Of a DNA stretch of 64,000 nucleotides, positions 10,974 through 22,079 are shown one piece after another (within the stretch, counting starts at the first letter, position 1; each line of letters starts with the position of its first letter). Source of the DNA: Cordylochernes scorpioides (Eukaryota > Arthropoda > Arachnida > Pseudoscorpiones > Chernetidae); contig CP092868.1 in assembly GCA_030710605.1 (NCBI GenBank), positions 33,432,685-33,496,684 of the forward strand, in the 5' to 3' direction. The notes beneath the pieces were generated by a model. It ran no database searches. It was not told the origin of the DNA and worked only from the letters and a program-made list of their open reading frames with translations. A program made the position numbers and the translations under genes.

Positions 10974-11049
10974 TATATATATAATCGCGCATATAGTTTT
11001 ATTCTTTATATAAATATGTCGAACTAATTCCTTATAGAGAATAAATATA

Positions 11050-11220
11050 CTGTTAAACCTGTCTATAGCACTTTGGACTCACCAAAATAGGGTACTATAG
11101 AGAGGGGTGTGCTATAGACAGGTCACTTTTAATGTAAATCGCATCGTACTACGTATTTAAAATCGGGCGCTATAGAGAGGGAGGCGCTATTTAGAGGGGG
11201 CGCTATAGACAGTTTAACTG
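11050..11220. mobile_element. Pogo-like MITE, right arm copy
   Basis: This is the inverted partner of 10239-10399: it starts ctgttaaacctgtctatagc and ends ...ggcgctatagac agtttaactg at 11220, next to TA. The interior is about 10 bp longer than in the left copy. Confidence 0.75.
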
Positions 11221-11257
11221 TAATTATAAATTTACATATCTAGTATAAATTAAACTG

Positions 11258-12659
11258 TAATCTATCTAAGATGATATTCCGAATTTTCCAAATTTGGTGT
11301 TGTGACTTTGTAAACGATATGTGTTTTATAAAGACAGCTTATAGATGACGCATTATTTTTATGGCTATTTTGACGGTAGAGGTGCATTTTCTTTTATATA
11401 TTAGTATGCATTTTAATCTCACAATTGTCTTTTTAGTGTTCCCTATTTCTAATCAAAAATACGCTATTCATTTATTTTAATGAGATATGGATCGCCTTTT
11501 ATATTAATATAAATGATATCATTATATATTAAATGGATATATTCTTTTTCCTAAAAAAAAAAACAATTTTTCAAAAGATATTTGATAGGCTATATATATA
11601 ATTAAAATATGTCTTCAATAAAATATACTTTATATTTATTCATATAATTATGTATTTTTATATTATATTTATATTTATTTTATATTTATTCAATATATAC
11701 CTTTTTTCTATTATTATAATATATATAGTTTCTTCTATTATAGTATATTAAAAATAAACTTAACATTATCATTAAATATATATTTTTTGAAAATGGAGCA
11801 ATTCATAAATAAATCTTTAATTAAAAAATATATATGCAAAGAGCTATAATTAAAATAAATATATTTAAAAATGTGCTATATATATTATAAAATATATATT
11901 TCAGTTTATAATATATATAAGTGTATAGAATTTATGTTTTATTTTATAAAATGGCGCCAAAATTTTAAAAACATAGTCGTCTGCGTTGTGTCGTATTCAA
12001 AATGGCGACTAACCTAATACAGAAGAGGTCAGCAGGTCTCTTCTCTAAGAATAACTCAGACGATGAATGCAAACCAGTTGTTGGGTCGCTCTCCAATCTT
12101 TTGTTGTTATTGTTGCCTGTGGCATATCGTGTGTGCTAGATCTTGACGCAGACGATTGCTGCTGTCGACTAATTATCACCAGACGATCACTAATTATGAT
12201 AAAGAAGAACTAAAATAAAGAGTTATATTCCTTTTCTTACCTATTACTCAAAAAGTCATAATTTCTTTTCACATAAATTTATATATATTACTATTTGTTT
12301 TTGGTCGTTTTAAAAAAAGAATAACGAGAATTAATTGGTAGGCAGACGAGAGTAACTAGGTTTTGTTCTTAGTTTTTTTTTTGTTTATTATTATTTTTTT
12401 GTTTTACTTGGCGCCCTGAAAACTTTTCAAAAGGTCGTTAATCACATTAATTATCGCTTAATTTTGAGACCGTCCGTTTTCTAATCCTATCCTGGATAAT
12501 TAGGGAGAGAGTGAAAAAGTTAGGGTTAAAACTACTCTAATTGCATTTCCAATATTCATGTTTTCCGAAGGTTTTAGGAACAGTGATTCATCTCCCTGCA
12601 ATAATTCCTTATAGTACTTAAAGTCTATTCGAAACTGACTTTCTCATATTCTACTATAT
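11258..12659. other. AT-rich region with a possible LTR edge
   Basis: 11258-11940 is very AT-rich with nothing recognised. 11940-12240 is more complex (tataaaatggcgccaaaatt, aataaagag). At 12409 ttggcgccctgaaaac resembles a tRNA primer-binding site of the TGGCGCC type. If so, a solo LTR or 5' LTR remnant could end just upstream, but no matching second LTR or gag was seen. Confidence 0.3.
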
Positions 12660-13352
12660 TTATATATTGTCAAAAAAAAAAAGATAATACACATCGAATT
12701 TTAATCTTATATATATATACCCAATATTTCTGAATAAAATCAAAACTGTTTATTAAAAAATGATTTTGAATTATCATTGTCAATAGGCAATTAACAAAAA
12801 GGCTGGTGTTACCGATTGAAATTTAACTTGATAATATATCTATTATAAATATTAATTTTAAATCAAAAGGGGAGAAGATTTTAACTACCAATTTTCATAT
12901 TTTTTAAAGTTCCCTAACTGATAAGAACATTTTTACAAATGTATCTAATTCTCGATATTTTTATGATAAAATAAAAACTGTTTATTAAAAATGATTTTAA
13001 ATTGTTATTGCCAATAAGCGATTAGCAAAAAAGTATCTAATTCCCAATATTTTTCTGATAAAATAAAAACTGTTTATTAAAAATGATTTTAAATTGTCAT
13101 TGCCAATGAGAAATTAACAAAAAGACTGGTGTTTCCGATTAAAAGTTAATTTGATAATGCATCTGTAATATATATTAATTTTAAATCAAATGGGGAAAAG
13201 AAATGACAAAATTGAATCAATAAATTTACTGAAAAACGCGTCTGGATTTTAACTACAAATTTGCATTATATTTGCCGATTTAATTATCAAATTTTTAATT
13301 TGCCGATTAAATTAAAAATTTGATAATAAATCTGTGATATTTATTATTTTAA
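12660..13352. repeat. Diverged repeats flanking the large 92-bp array
   Basis: Two to three diverged units share aaaactgtttattaaaaatg, attgccaataggcaattaac, gtgttaccgattgaaa and ttttaaatcaaaaggggaaa. The last unit is interrupted at ttaa (13349-13352) by the satellite, and the unit resumes at 16445. Confidence 0.6.
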
Positions 13353-16300
13353 TTGTAACTGCTGTGATAGAGATGCATGGAGACATCTGAGGCTCTTCAT
13401 TGTACACGACAACAACAACAATACAGTATACACACCCAAGATAGAGAACATTACTGTGATAGAGATGCATGGAGACATCTGAGGCTCTTCATTGTACACG
13501 ACAACAACAACAATACAGTATACCTACCCAAGATAGAGAACATTGCTGTGATAGAGATGCATGGAGACATCTGAGGTTCTTCATTGTACACGACAACAAC
13601 AACAATACAGTATACCTACCCAAGATAGAGAACATTGCTGTGATAGAGATGCATGGAGACATCTGAGGCTCTTCATTGGACGCGACAACAACAACAATAC
13701 AGTATACCTACCCAAGATAGAGAACATTGCTGTGATAGAGATGCATGGAGACATCTGAGGTTCTTCATTGTACACGACAACAACAACAATACAGTATACA
13801 CCCCCAAGATAGAGAACATTGCTGTGATAGAGATGTATGGAGACATCTGAGGCTCTTCATTGGACACGACAACAACAATACAGTATACACACCCAAGATA
13901 AAGAACATTGCTGCGATAGAGATGTATGGAGACATCTGAGGCTCTTCATTGGACATAACAACAACAATACAGTATACACACCCAAGATAGAGAACATTGC
14001 TGTGATAGAGATGCATGGAGACATCTGAGGTTCTTCATTGTACACGACAACAACAACAATACAGTATACACCCCCAAGATAGAGAACATTGCTGTGATAG
14101 AGATGTATGGAGACATCTGAGGCTCTTCATTGGACACGACAACAACAATACAGTATACACACCCAAGATAAAGAACATTGCTGCGATAGAGATGTATGGA
14201 GACATCTGAGGCTCTTCATTGGACATAACAACAACAATACAGTATACACACCCAAGATAGAGAACATTGCTGTGATAGAGATGCATGGAGACATCTGAGG
14301 TTCTTCATTGTACACGACAACAACAACAATACAGTATACACACCCAAGATAGAGAACATTGCTGTGATAGAGATGCATGGAGACATCTGAGGTTCTTCAT
14401 TGTACACGACAACAACAACAATACAGTATACCTACCCAAGATAGAGAACATTGCTGTGATAGAGATGCATGGAGACATCTGAGGCTCTTCATTGGACGCG
14501 ACAACAACAACAATACAGTATACCTACCCAAGATAGAGAACATTGCTGTGATAGAGATGCATGGAGACATCTGAGGTTCTTCATTGTACACGACAACAAC
14601 AACAATACAGTATACACCCCCAAGATAGAGAACATTGCTGTGATAGAGATGTATGGAGACATCTGAGGCTCTTCATTGGATACGACAACAACAACAATAC
14701 AGTATACACACCCAAGATAGAGAACATTGCTGTGATAGAGATGTATGGAGACATCTGAGGCTCTTCATTGGACATAACAACAACAATACAGTATACACAC
14801 CCAAGATAGAGAACATTGCTGTGATAGAGATGCATGGAGACATCTGAGGTTCTTCATTGTACACGACAACAACAACAATACAGTATACACACCCAAGATA
14901 GAGAACATTGCTGTGATAGAGATGCATGGAGACATCTGAGGTTCTTCATTGTACACGACAACAACAACAATACAGTATACCTACCCAAGATAGAGAACAT
15001 TGCTGTGATAGAGATGCATGGAGACATCTGAGGCTCTTCATTGGACGCGACAACAACAACAATACAGTATACCTACCCAAGATAGAGAACATTGCTGTGA
15101 TAGAGATGCATGGAGACATCTGAGGTTCTTCATTGTACACGACAACAACAACAATACAGTATACACCCCCAAGATAGAGGACATTGCTGTGATAGAGATG
15201 TATGGAGACATCTGAGGCTCTTCATTGTACACGACAACAACAACAATACAGTATACCTACCCAAGATAGAGAACATTGCTGTGATAGAGATGTATGGAGA
15301 CATCTGAGGCTCTTCATTGGACACGACAACAACAATACAGTATACACACCCAAGATAAAGAACATTGCTGCGATAGAGATGTATGGAGACATCTGAGGCT
15401 CTTCAATGGACATAACAACAACAATACAGTATACACACCCAAGATAGAGAACATTGCTGTGATAGAGATGCATGGAGACATCTGAGACTCTTCATTGGAC
15501 ACGACAACAACAACAATACAGTATACACACCCAAGATAGAAGACATCGCTGTGATAGAGATGCATGGAGACATCTGAGGCTCTTCATTGAACACGACAAC
15601 AACAACAATACAGTATACACACCCAAGATAGATAACATTGCTGTGATAGAGATACATGGATATATCTGAGGCTCTTCATTGGACACGACAACAACAACAA
15701 TACAGTATACACACCCAAGATAGTGGACATTGTGATTGCTATGATAAAGATGCATGGAGACATTTGAGGCTCTTTATTGTACACGACAACAACAACAATA
15801 CAGTATACACACCCAAGATAGAGAACATTGCTGTGATAGAGATGTATGGAGACATCTGAGGCTCTTCATTGGATACGACAACAACAACAATACAGTATAC
15901 ACACCCAAGATAGAGAACATTGCTGTGATAGAGATGTATGGAGACATCTGAGGCTCTTCATTGTACATGACAACAACAACAATACAGTATACACACCCAA
16001 GATAGAGGGCATTGCTGTGATAGAGATGTATGGAGACATCTGAGACTCTTCATTGAACACGACAACAACAACAATACAGTATACACACCCAAGATAGAGA
16101 ACATTGCTGTGATAGAGATGTATGGAGACATCTGAGGCTCTTCATTGGACACGACAACAGCAACAATACAGTATACACACCCAAGATAGTGGACATTGCT
16201 GTGTTAGAGATACATGGAGATATCTGAGGCTCTTCATTGGACACGACAACAACAACAATACCGTATACACACCCAAGATACTGGACATTGTGATTGCTAT

Positions 16301-16444
16301 GATAAAGATGCATGGAGACATCTGAGGCTCTTCATTCGACACGACAACAACAATGCAGTATACACACCCAAGATAGAGAACATTGCTGTGCTAGAGATGC
16401 ATGGAGACATCTGAGACTCTTCATTGTACACGACAACAACAACT
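13353..16444 (+). repeat. 92-bp satellite, array 2 (plus orientation), ~33 units
   Basis: Units of 89-95 bp read gtgatagagatgcatggaga, catctgaggctcttcattgg, acacgacaacaacaacaata, cagtatacacacccaagata, gagaacattgct. Length changes come mainly from CAA copy number. A 549-bp multi-unit block recurs (for example units starting 14469 and 15018), as does a 270-bp block, so there is higher-order structure. The array sits between ttaa at 13349-13352 and 16445-16448. Every phase is open in places, giving repeats such as CCDRDAWRHLRLFIGHDNNN; this may echo a LINE C-terminus but is not a gene now. Confidence 0.92.
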
Positions 16445-16560
16445 TTAAATCAAAAGTGGTAAAAAGAGATAACACAAAATCGAATCAATAAATTTTACAG
16501 AAAAAACTCGTCTGGATTTTAACAACAAATTTGCATAATATTATTTATGTCTTCCTAACT
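16445..16560. repeat. Right flank of the 92-bp array (duplicated with left flank)
   Basis: ttaaatcaaaagtgg...cgaatcaataaattttacag...ctcgtctggattttaac matches 13177-13270 and, in part, 12855-12900. Confidence 0.7.
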
Positions 16561-17329
16561 GATAAGAAAATGTTTACAATTGTATCCAATTTTCATACCT
16601 CCAGGGGTATATAGTAAGCATCAATTATACTACGAATTCATAATCAGATGTCATAAATTATCCAAAGGTTTCCTTGAGTCACACTTTTTTTTTACAGAGT
16701 AGATTTATTTAGTTTTTGTTGTTTCTCTTCACTCTAAACTGGACGACTTTGCATATCTTTTGATTTAATATCCCCTTTTAAACTCCATGTAACTTGGAAT
16801 TGAATATATTGATTGTAATTTATTACTTGCTGGATAAAATCAAAAAGATAGAATAATATGACGGGTATAAAAAGAAGAGAGATATATATCTAAAGCATGA
16901 ATTCCGTCTTAGTGGTTTAAAAATTGCAAAGGACCATCAAAGACTTTTCTCAGAGAGGAAAAAAATAGCATATAAAGATCGAGAGAGTTATTTATCTAAA
17001 ACACAAACATATAAAAACAGAATAAATATAGATGAAATATTCCTAGGCAATAAAGACGATGTAAAAGCGCATATCTTCTCTAGAATTAGATTAAGAAAAA
17101 AGATTGAATTTTCTTGACATTCGAGTATATAGCCACGATTGGTTGAATGCTATAAGACAATTAAAACCGGAATCAATAGAATGGAAATATTAGAGATGAT
17201 CAAGGCAGTGTTAAAAGGCAGTTTTGAATTTAAAAAAAAAACTTATAAGTACTGATTATGCCTAGCATTTTAGTCTGAAGTTACAAATGCTATAAGACTG
17301 GATAATATGCTAGACGTAATAGAATGAAT
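16561..17329. other. Unassigned spacer
   Basis: No gene or element recognised. From about 17270 short words of the adjacent 124-bp satellite (ataagactgg, atgctagac) begin to appear. Confidence 0.4.
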
Positions 17330-20219
17330 ATGTTTCCAGAGAAAACAAAGATAGAAGTCGCATCTGTTCTAGAATTAAGTAAAGCTTATAGTACCTGATA
17401 TGTAGCTACAGATGAATGGTTAAGACACAAACATCAATAGAACGAAGCTGTTTCCAAAGAAGCAAAAGATGGTCTGAAGTCGCATCTGTTCTAGAATTAA
17501 GGAAAGCTTATAACACCTGACATGTAGCTACAGATGAGTGGATAAGACACAAACAGCAATAGAACGAAGCTGGTTCCAAAGAAACCAAAGTTAGAAGTCG
17601 CATCTGTTCTAGAAATAAGTAAAGATAATAGTACTGAATATGTCTACATTTGACCATGTACCTATGAATGAATAGATAAAACACAAACATCAATAGAACG
17701 AAGCTGTTCCCAGAGAAGCCAAAGATAGTGTGAAGTAGCATCTGTTCTAGAATTGAAGAAAGCTTATAGTACTGAGTATATCTGACATTTGACCATGTAT
17801 ATACGGATGAATGGATAAAACACAGACAGCAATAGAACAAAGCTGTTTCCAAAGAAGCAAAAGATGGTCTGAAGTTGCATCTATTCTAGAATTAAGGAAA
17901 GCTTATATTACCTGAGATTTGACCATGTAGCTACGGATAAATGGATAAAACACAAACTGCAATATAGAATGCAGCTGTTTCCATAGAAGATAAAAATAGT
18001 GTAAAGTCTCATCCGTTCTAGAATTAAGGAAAGCTTATAACACCTGACATGTAGCTACAGATGAATGGATAAAACACAAACAGCAATATAGAATGCAGCT
18101 GTTTCCATAGAAGATAAAAATAGTGTAAAGTCTCATCCGTTCTAGAATTAAGGAAAGCTTATAGCACCTGACATGTAGCTACAGATGAATGGATAAAACA
18201 CAAACAGCAATATAGAATGCAGCTGTTTCCATAGAAGATAAAAATAGTGTAAAGTCTCATCCGTTCTAGAATTAAGGAAAGCTTATAGCACCTGACATGT
18301 AGCTACAGATGAATGGATAAAACACAAACAGCAATATAGAATGCAGCTGTTTCCATAGAAGATAAAAATAGTGTAAAGTCTCATCCGTTCTAGAATTAAG
18401 GAAATCTTATAACACCTGACATGTAGCTACAGATGAATGGATAAAACACAAACAGCAATATAGAATACAGCTGTTTCCATAGAAGATAAAAATAGTGTAA
18501 AGTCTCATCCGTTCTAGAATTAAGGAAAGCTTATAGCACCTGACATGTAGCTACAGATGAATGGATAAAACACAAACAGCAATATAGAATGCAGCTGTTT
18601 CCATAGAAGATAAAAATAGTGTAAAGTCTCATCCGTTCTAGAATTAAGGAAAGCTTATAGCACCTGACATGTAGCTACAGATGAATGGATAAAACACAAA
18701 CAGCAATATAGAATGCAGCTGTTTCCATAGAAGATAAAAATAGTGTAAAGTCTCATCCGTTCTAGAATTAAGGAAAGCTTATAGCACCTGACATGTAGCT
18801 ACAGATGAATGGATAAAACACAAACAGCAATATAGAATGCAGCTGTTTCCATAGAAGATAAAAATAGTGTAAAGTCTCATCCGTTCTAGAATTAAGGAAA
18901 GCTTATAACACCTGACATGTAGCTACAGATGAATGGATAAAACACAAACAGCAATATAGAATGCAGCTGTTTCCATAGAAGATAAAAATAGTGTAAAGTC
19001 TCATCCGTTCTAGAATTAAGGAAAGCTTATAGCACCTGACATGTAGCTACAGATGAATGGATAAAACACAAACAGCAATATAGAATGCAGCTGTTTCCAT
19101 AGAAGATAAAAATAGTGTAAAGTCTCATCCGTTCTAGAATTAAGGAAAGCTTATAGCACCTGACATGTAGCTACAGATGAATGGATAAAACACAAACAGC
19201 AATATAGAATGCAGCTGTTTCCATAGAAGATAAAAATAGTGTAAAGTCTCATCCGTTCTAGAATTAAGGAAAGCTTATAACACCTGACATGTAGCTACAG
19301 ATGAATGGATAAAACACAAACAGCAATATAGAATGCAGCTGTTTCCATAGAAGATAAAAATAGTGTAAAGTCTCATCCGTTCTAGAATTAAGGAAAGCTT
19401 ATAGCACCTGACATGTAGCTACAGATGAATGGATTAAACACAAACAGCAATATAGAATGCAGCTGTTTCCATAGAAGATAAAAATAGTGTAAAGTCTCAT
19501 CCGTTCTAGAATTAAGGAAAGCTTATAACACCTGACATGTAGCTACAGATGAATGGATAAAACACAAACAGCAATATAGAATACAGCTGTTTCCATAGAA
19601 GATAAAAATAGTGTAAAGTCTCATCCGTTCTAGAATTAAGGAAAGCTTATAGCACCTGACATGTAGCTACAGATGAATGGATAAAACACAAACAGCAATA
19701 TAGAATGCAGCTGTTTCCATAGAAGATAAAAATAGTGTAAAGTCTCATCCGTTCTAGAATTAAGGAAAGCTTATAGCACCTGACATGTAGCTACAGATGA
19801 ATGGATAAAACACAAACAGAAATATAGAATGCAGCTGTTTCCATAGAAGATAAAAATAGTGTAAAGTCTCATCCGTTCTAGAATTAAGGAAAGCTTATAA
19901 CACCTGACATGTAGCTACAGATGAATGGATAAAACACAAACAGCAATATAGAATGCAGCTGTTTCCATAGAAGATAAAAATAGTGTAAAGTCTCATCCGT
20001 TCTAGAATTAAGGAAATCTTATAACACCTGATATGTAGCTACAGATGAATGGATAAAACACAAACAGCAATATAGAATGCAGCTGTTTCCATAGAAGATA
20101 AAAATAGTGTAAAGTCTCATCCGTTCTAGAATTAAGGAAATCTTATAACACCTGATATGTAGCTACAGATGAATGGATAAAACACAAACAGCAATATAGA
20201 ATGCAGCTGTTTCCAAAGA
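17330..20219 (+). repeat. 124-bp satellite with a divergence gradient
   Basis: From about 17890 to 20219 there are roughly 18-19 nearly identical 124-bp units: tctcatccgttctagaatta, aggaaagcttatagcacctg, acatgtagctacagatgaat, ggataaaacacaaacagcaa, tatagaatgcagctgtttcc, atagaagataaaaatagtgt. To the left (17330-17890) units are diverged in sequence and length. The minus-strand frame at 17508-17852 is a product of those units. Homogenised right part and decayed left edge is the usual unequal-exchange pattern. Confidence 0.92.
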
Positions 20220-20481
20220 AGAGAGAGAGAGAGTAGACGTAGAGACAGCGATGTCTAGACCAAGGCCAACGTAGTTAGCTACACACATCTAATTAGAACA
20301 TTACTTCCGCCCTCGGAATACTCCAGTATCTACATCATATTTACTTTCGTCCATTTTACATATCTACCTTTATGATAAACATATCTTACATAGCTTTAAT
20401 CGTCGCACTTATAACGGCGGAACTCTATGGAATTGAAATACTCATTCTGATGTCTTCATATAATTTTTGTACAAGAAATAA

Positions 20482-20695
20482 GCTTCATCAAATAAAAGAC
20501 ACTTCGGCCAGTAAATCTTTTTATTGTCTCGACAAAAATCTTTTGTCCTCGTCAGGAGCGAACAAAAATTAAAACATTTGGCAAAGCGTTAGAAATTATT
20601 CTCTTTTTGTTCGCTCCTGACGAGGACAAAAGATTTTTGTTGAAACGTCGAGACAATAAAAAGATTTACTGGGCAAAGTGTCTTTAATTTGAAGA
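20482..20695. repeat. Foldback carrying hammerhead ribozyme copies
   Basis: The left arm (about 20482-20570) and right arm (about 20602-20695) are inverted copies sharing taaatctttttattgtctcg, cttttgtcctcgtcaggagc and a gacactt end. The left copy lacks a 9-base segment with the GAAA core, lost between two gtc repeats. The right copy keeps it. Confidence 0.8.
20602..20664 (+). ncRNA. Type I hammerhead ribozyme motif
   Basis: All hammerhead core parts are present. CTGACGA is at 20617-20623 and GAAA at 20642-20645. Stem I pairs 20602-20616 with 20650-20664 as 3 bp, a 2x2 internal loop and 10 bp (one GU). Helix II pairs 20626-20631 with 20635-20640 around a gat loop, with slight decay at its base. 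Stem III is only the palindrome ACGT (20645-20648), followed by the expected GTC cleavage triplet ending at 20649. Such minimal, palindromic stem III is known from Penelope-like elements and retrozymes, where the ribozyme works as a dimer. Activity here is inferred, and an unpaired G at the helix II base may weaken it. Confidence 0.75.
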
Positions 20696-20845
20696 AATAT
20701 GAATGCCGGGCAGGCATCCTCTATCTTTATGATAAGAAATAAGGTTATTTAAGCGGATGGGAGTTTAAGCTGGATGACAGCTATGATCAACAACCACTGA
20801 GGAACTATAAAAATCGATTCAATATGAATGTGTTAGGATTAATTA

Positions 20846-21294
20846 CACTCATGAACAAAACTTAAGGAAATTGTACCTTTTAGCATGTATATCGGGATTC
20901 AGACAATAACTCTGAAATATATTTGATACACAGTGACCTTTATTGAAGACACACGAGATAACCAATATACACTCATGGACAAAACTTAAGGAAGTTGTAC
21001 CTTTTAACATGTATATCAGGATTCAGACAACAACTCTGAAAGATATTACAGTGACCTTTATTGAAGTCACACGAGATAACCAATATACACTCATGGACAA
21101 AACTTAAGGAAGTTGTACCTTTTAGCATGTATATTGGGATTAAGATAATAACTCTGAAATATATTTGATACACAGTAACCTTTATTGAAGACACATTAGA
21201 TAAACAAGTGTGAACAAAATTGCCTCTGTCTCCTTCAAAATAACAAACGACCGACGATATTAAAGACATTCTACTTAAGTTTTGTCCATGTGTG
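20846..21294 (+). mobile_element. 'cactcatgg' MITE with repeated left half
   Basis: Left ends occur at 20846, 20970 and 21088, each after TA. Only the last is followed by a right end (acttaagttttgtccatgtg, ending 21294 before TA), so 21088-21294 is the complete element of 207 bp. The first two are truncated repeats of the left 120 bp, like the array at 6.3 kb. Confidence 0.8.
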
Positions 21295-21619
21295 TATATT
21301 ACAGTGGTAGAGCCTAATACACCTCATATGATATTTAAAATATCATTTTTCGGTTAAAGATTTCATTATCATTACTCCAGTGGCAAAGAAAATCTATGTT
21401 TCCAAACAATACGAAGCCTTTGAGCTGTTGAAATCACCGCAATATGTTCGCCATTGATGGAACAAGAGAGAGAGAGAGTTCATACAATGTTTATATATCA
21501 CAAAATAGAGATTTTATAAAATATTTTCATCAAAATAGAGTCAATTCAATTACTTTAGCCTATATTTTGACGGGATGTCAATAAAACTGTGTCATTTGTC
21601 TTCGGTCGTTGATTTATGT
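21295..21619. other. Unassigned spacer
   Basis: AT-rich, with a short GA dinucleotide run near 21470. No gene or element recognised. Confidence 0.4.
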
Positions 21620-21846
21620 ATAGTTCCCCCAGAAAGCCCTTCTCTCCCCCTTGACACATTGTAAATAACATTGCTGATTATTGTAACTATTGTATATACC
21701 CTCTTCTACTTGGAGAAGCTGTATAAGACCAAAGGATCATAACAGGGACTTGTTATTACTGTTATTCTTGCATGTACCTTACATTTTCGTGCTTGGAGAA
21801 TTCGTATAAGACTAAAATGTCTTAATAAAGCTTTTTTGTTGTTGTT
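21620..21846 (+). mobile_element. Retroposon 3' end, related to 2981-3331
   Basis: Shares cccccttgacacattgtaaa, agctgtataagacc...ataacaggga and cttggagaattcgtataaga...gtcttaataaagc with the copy at 3 kb and ends in TTTTTTG(TTG)n. It is a 5'-truncated fragment with no coding. No target duplication was made out. Confidence 0.65.
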
Positions 21847-22079
21847 GAGTCCATTCAATTTGTTTTTGTAGCTTGATTTTACAATGGTTTCTAAAATTCA
21901 AATGAATTGATACGTTTATACCTACAAGTTAGAGGAAACTATTGTTCAAATTGTTTTGTCATTTTCTTCCTATGTCCAAATCAATTGATAAATACTATCT
22001 ATAGAAAGATCGAATTTTACATTCTTTATTCTGATTAGTAAATTCTGTCGACGTGTTTGTAGCTTTTTGCTGTCTACAC

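Larger units (their letters stand above)
10202..11257. repeat. Large palindrome with ~300-bp arms
   Basis: The left arm 10202-10507 matches the reverse complement of 10940-11257. Both include a pogo-like MITE, a ctctataaggaattagttcg segment, an ataatcgcgcatatag segment and a MITE terminus. The loop of about 430 bp holds a 55-bp 'gagggcctggctca' module (10631-10690) and the rest of a 'cactcatgg' MITE. Arms differ by scattered substitutions and small indels. Confidence 0.85.

Noticed and set aside
13377-16414. Chains of 63-87 codon frames (METSEALHW..., MHLYHSN...)
   Set aside because: Same satellite read in different phases. Unit length varies by non-multiples of three, so no protein spans the array.
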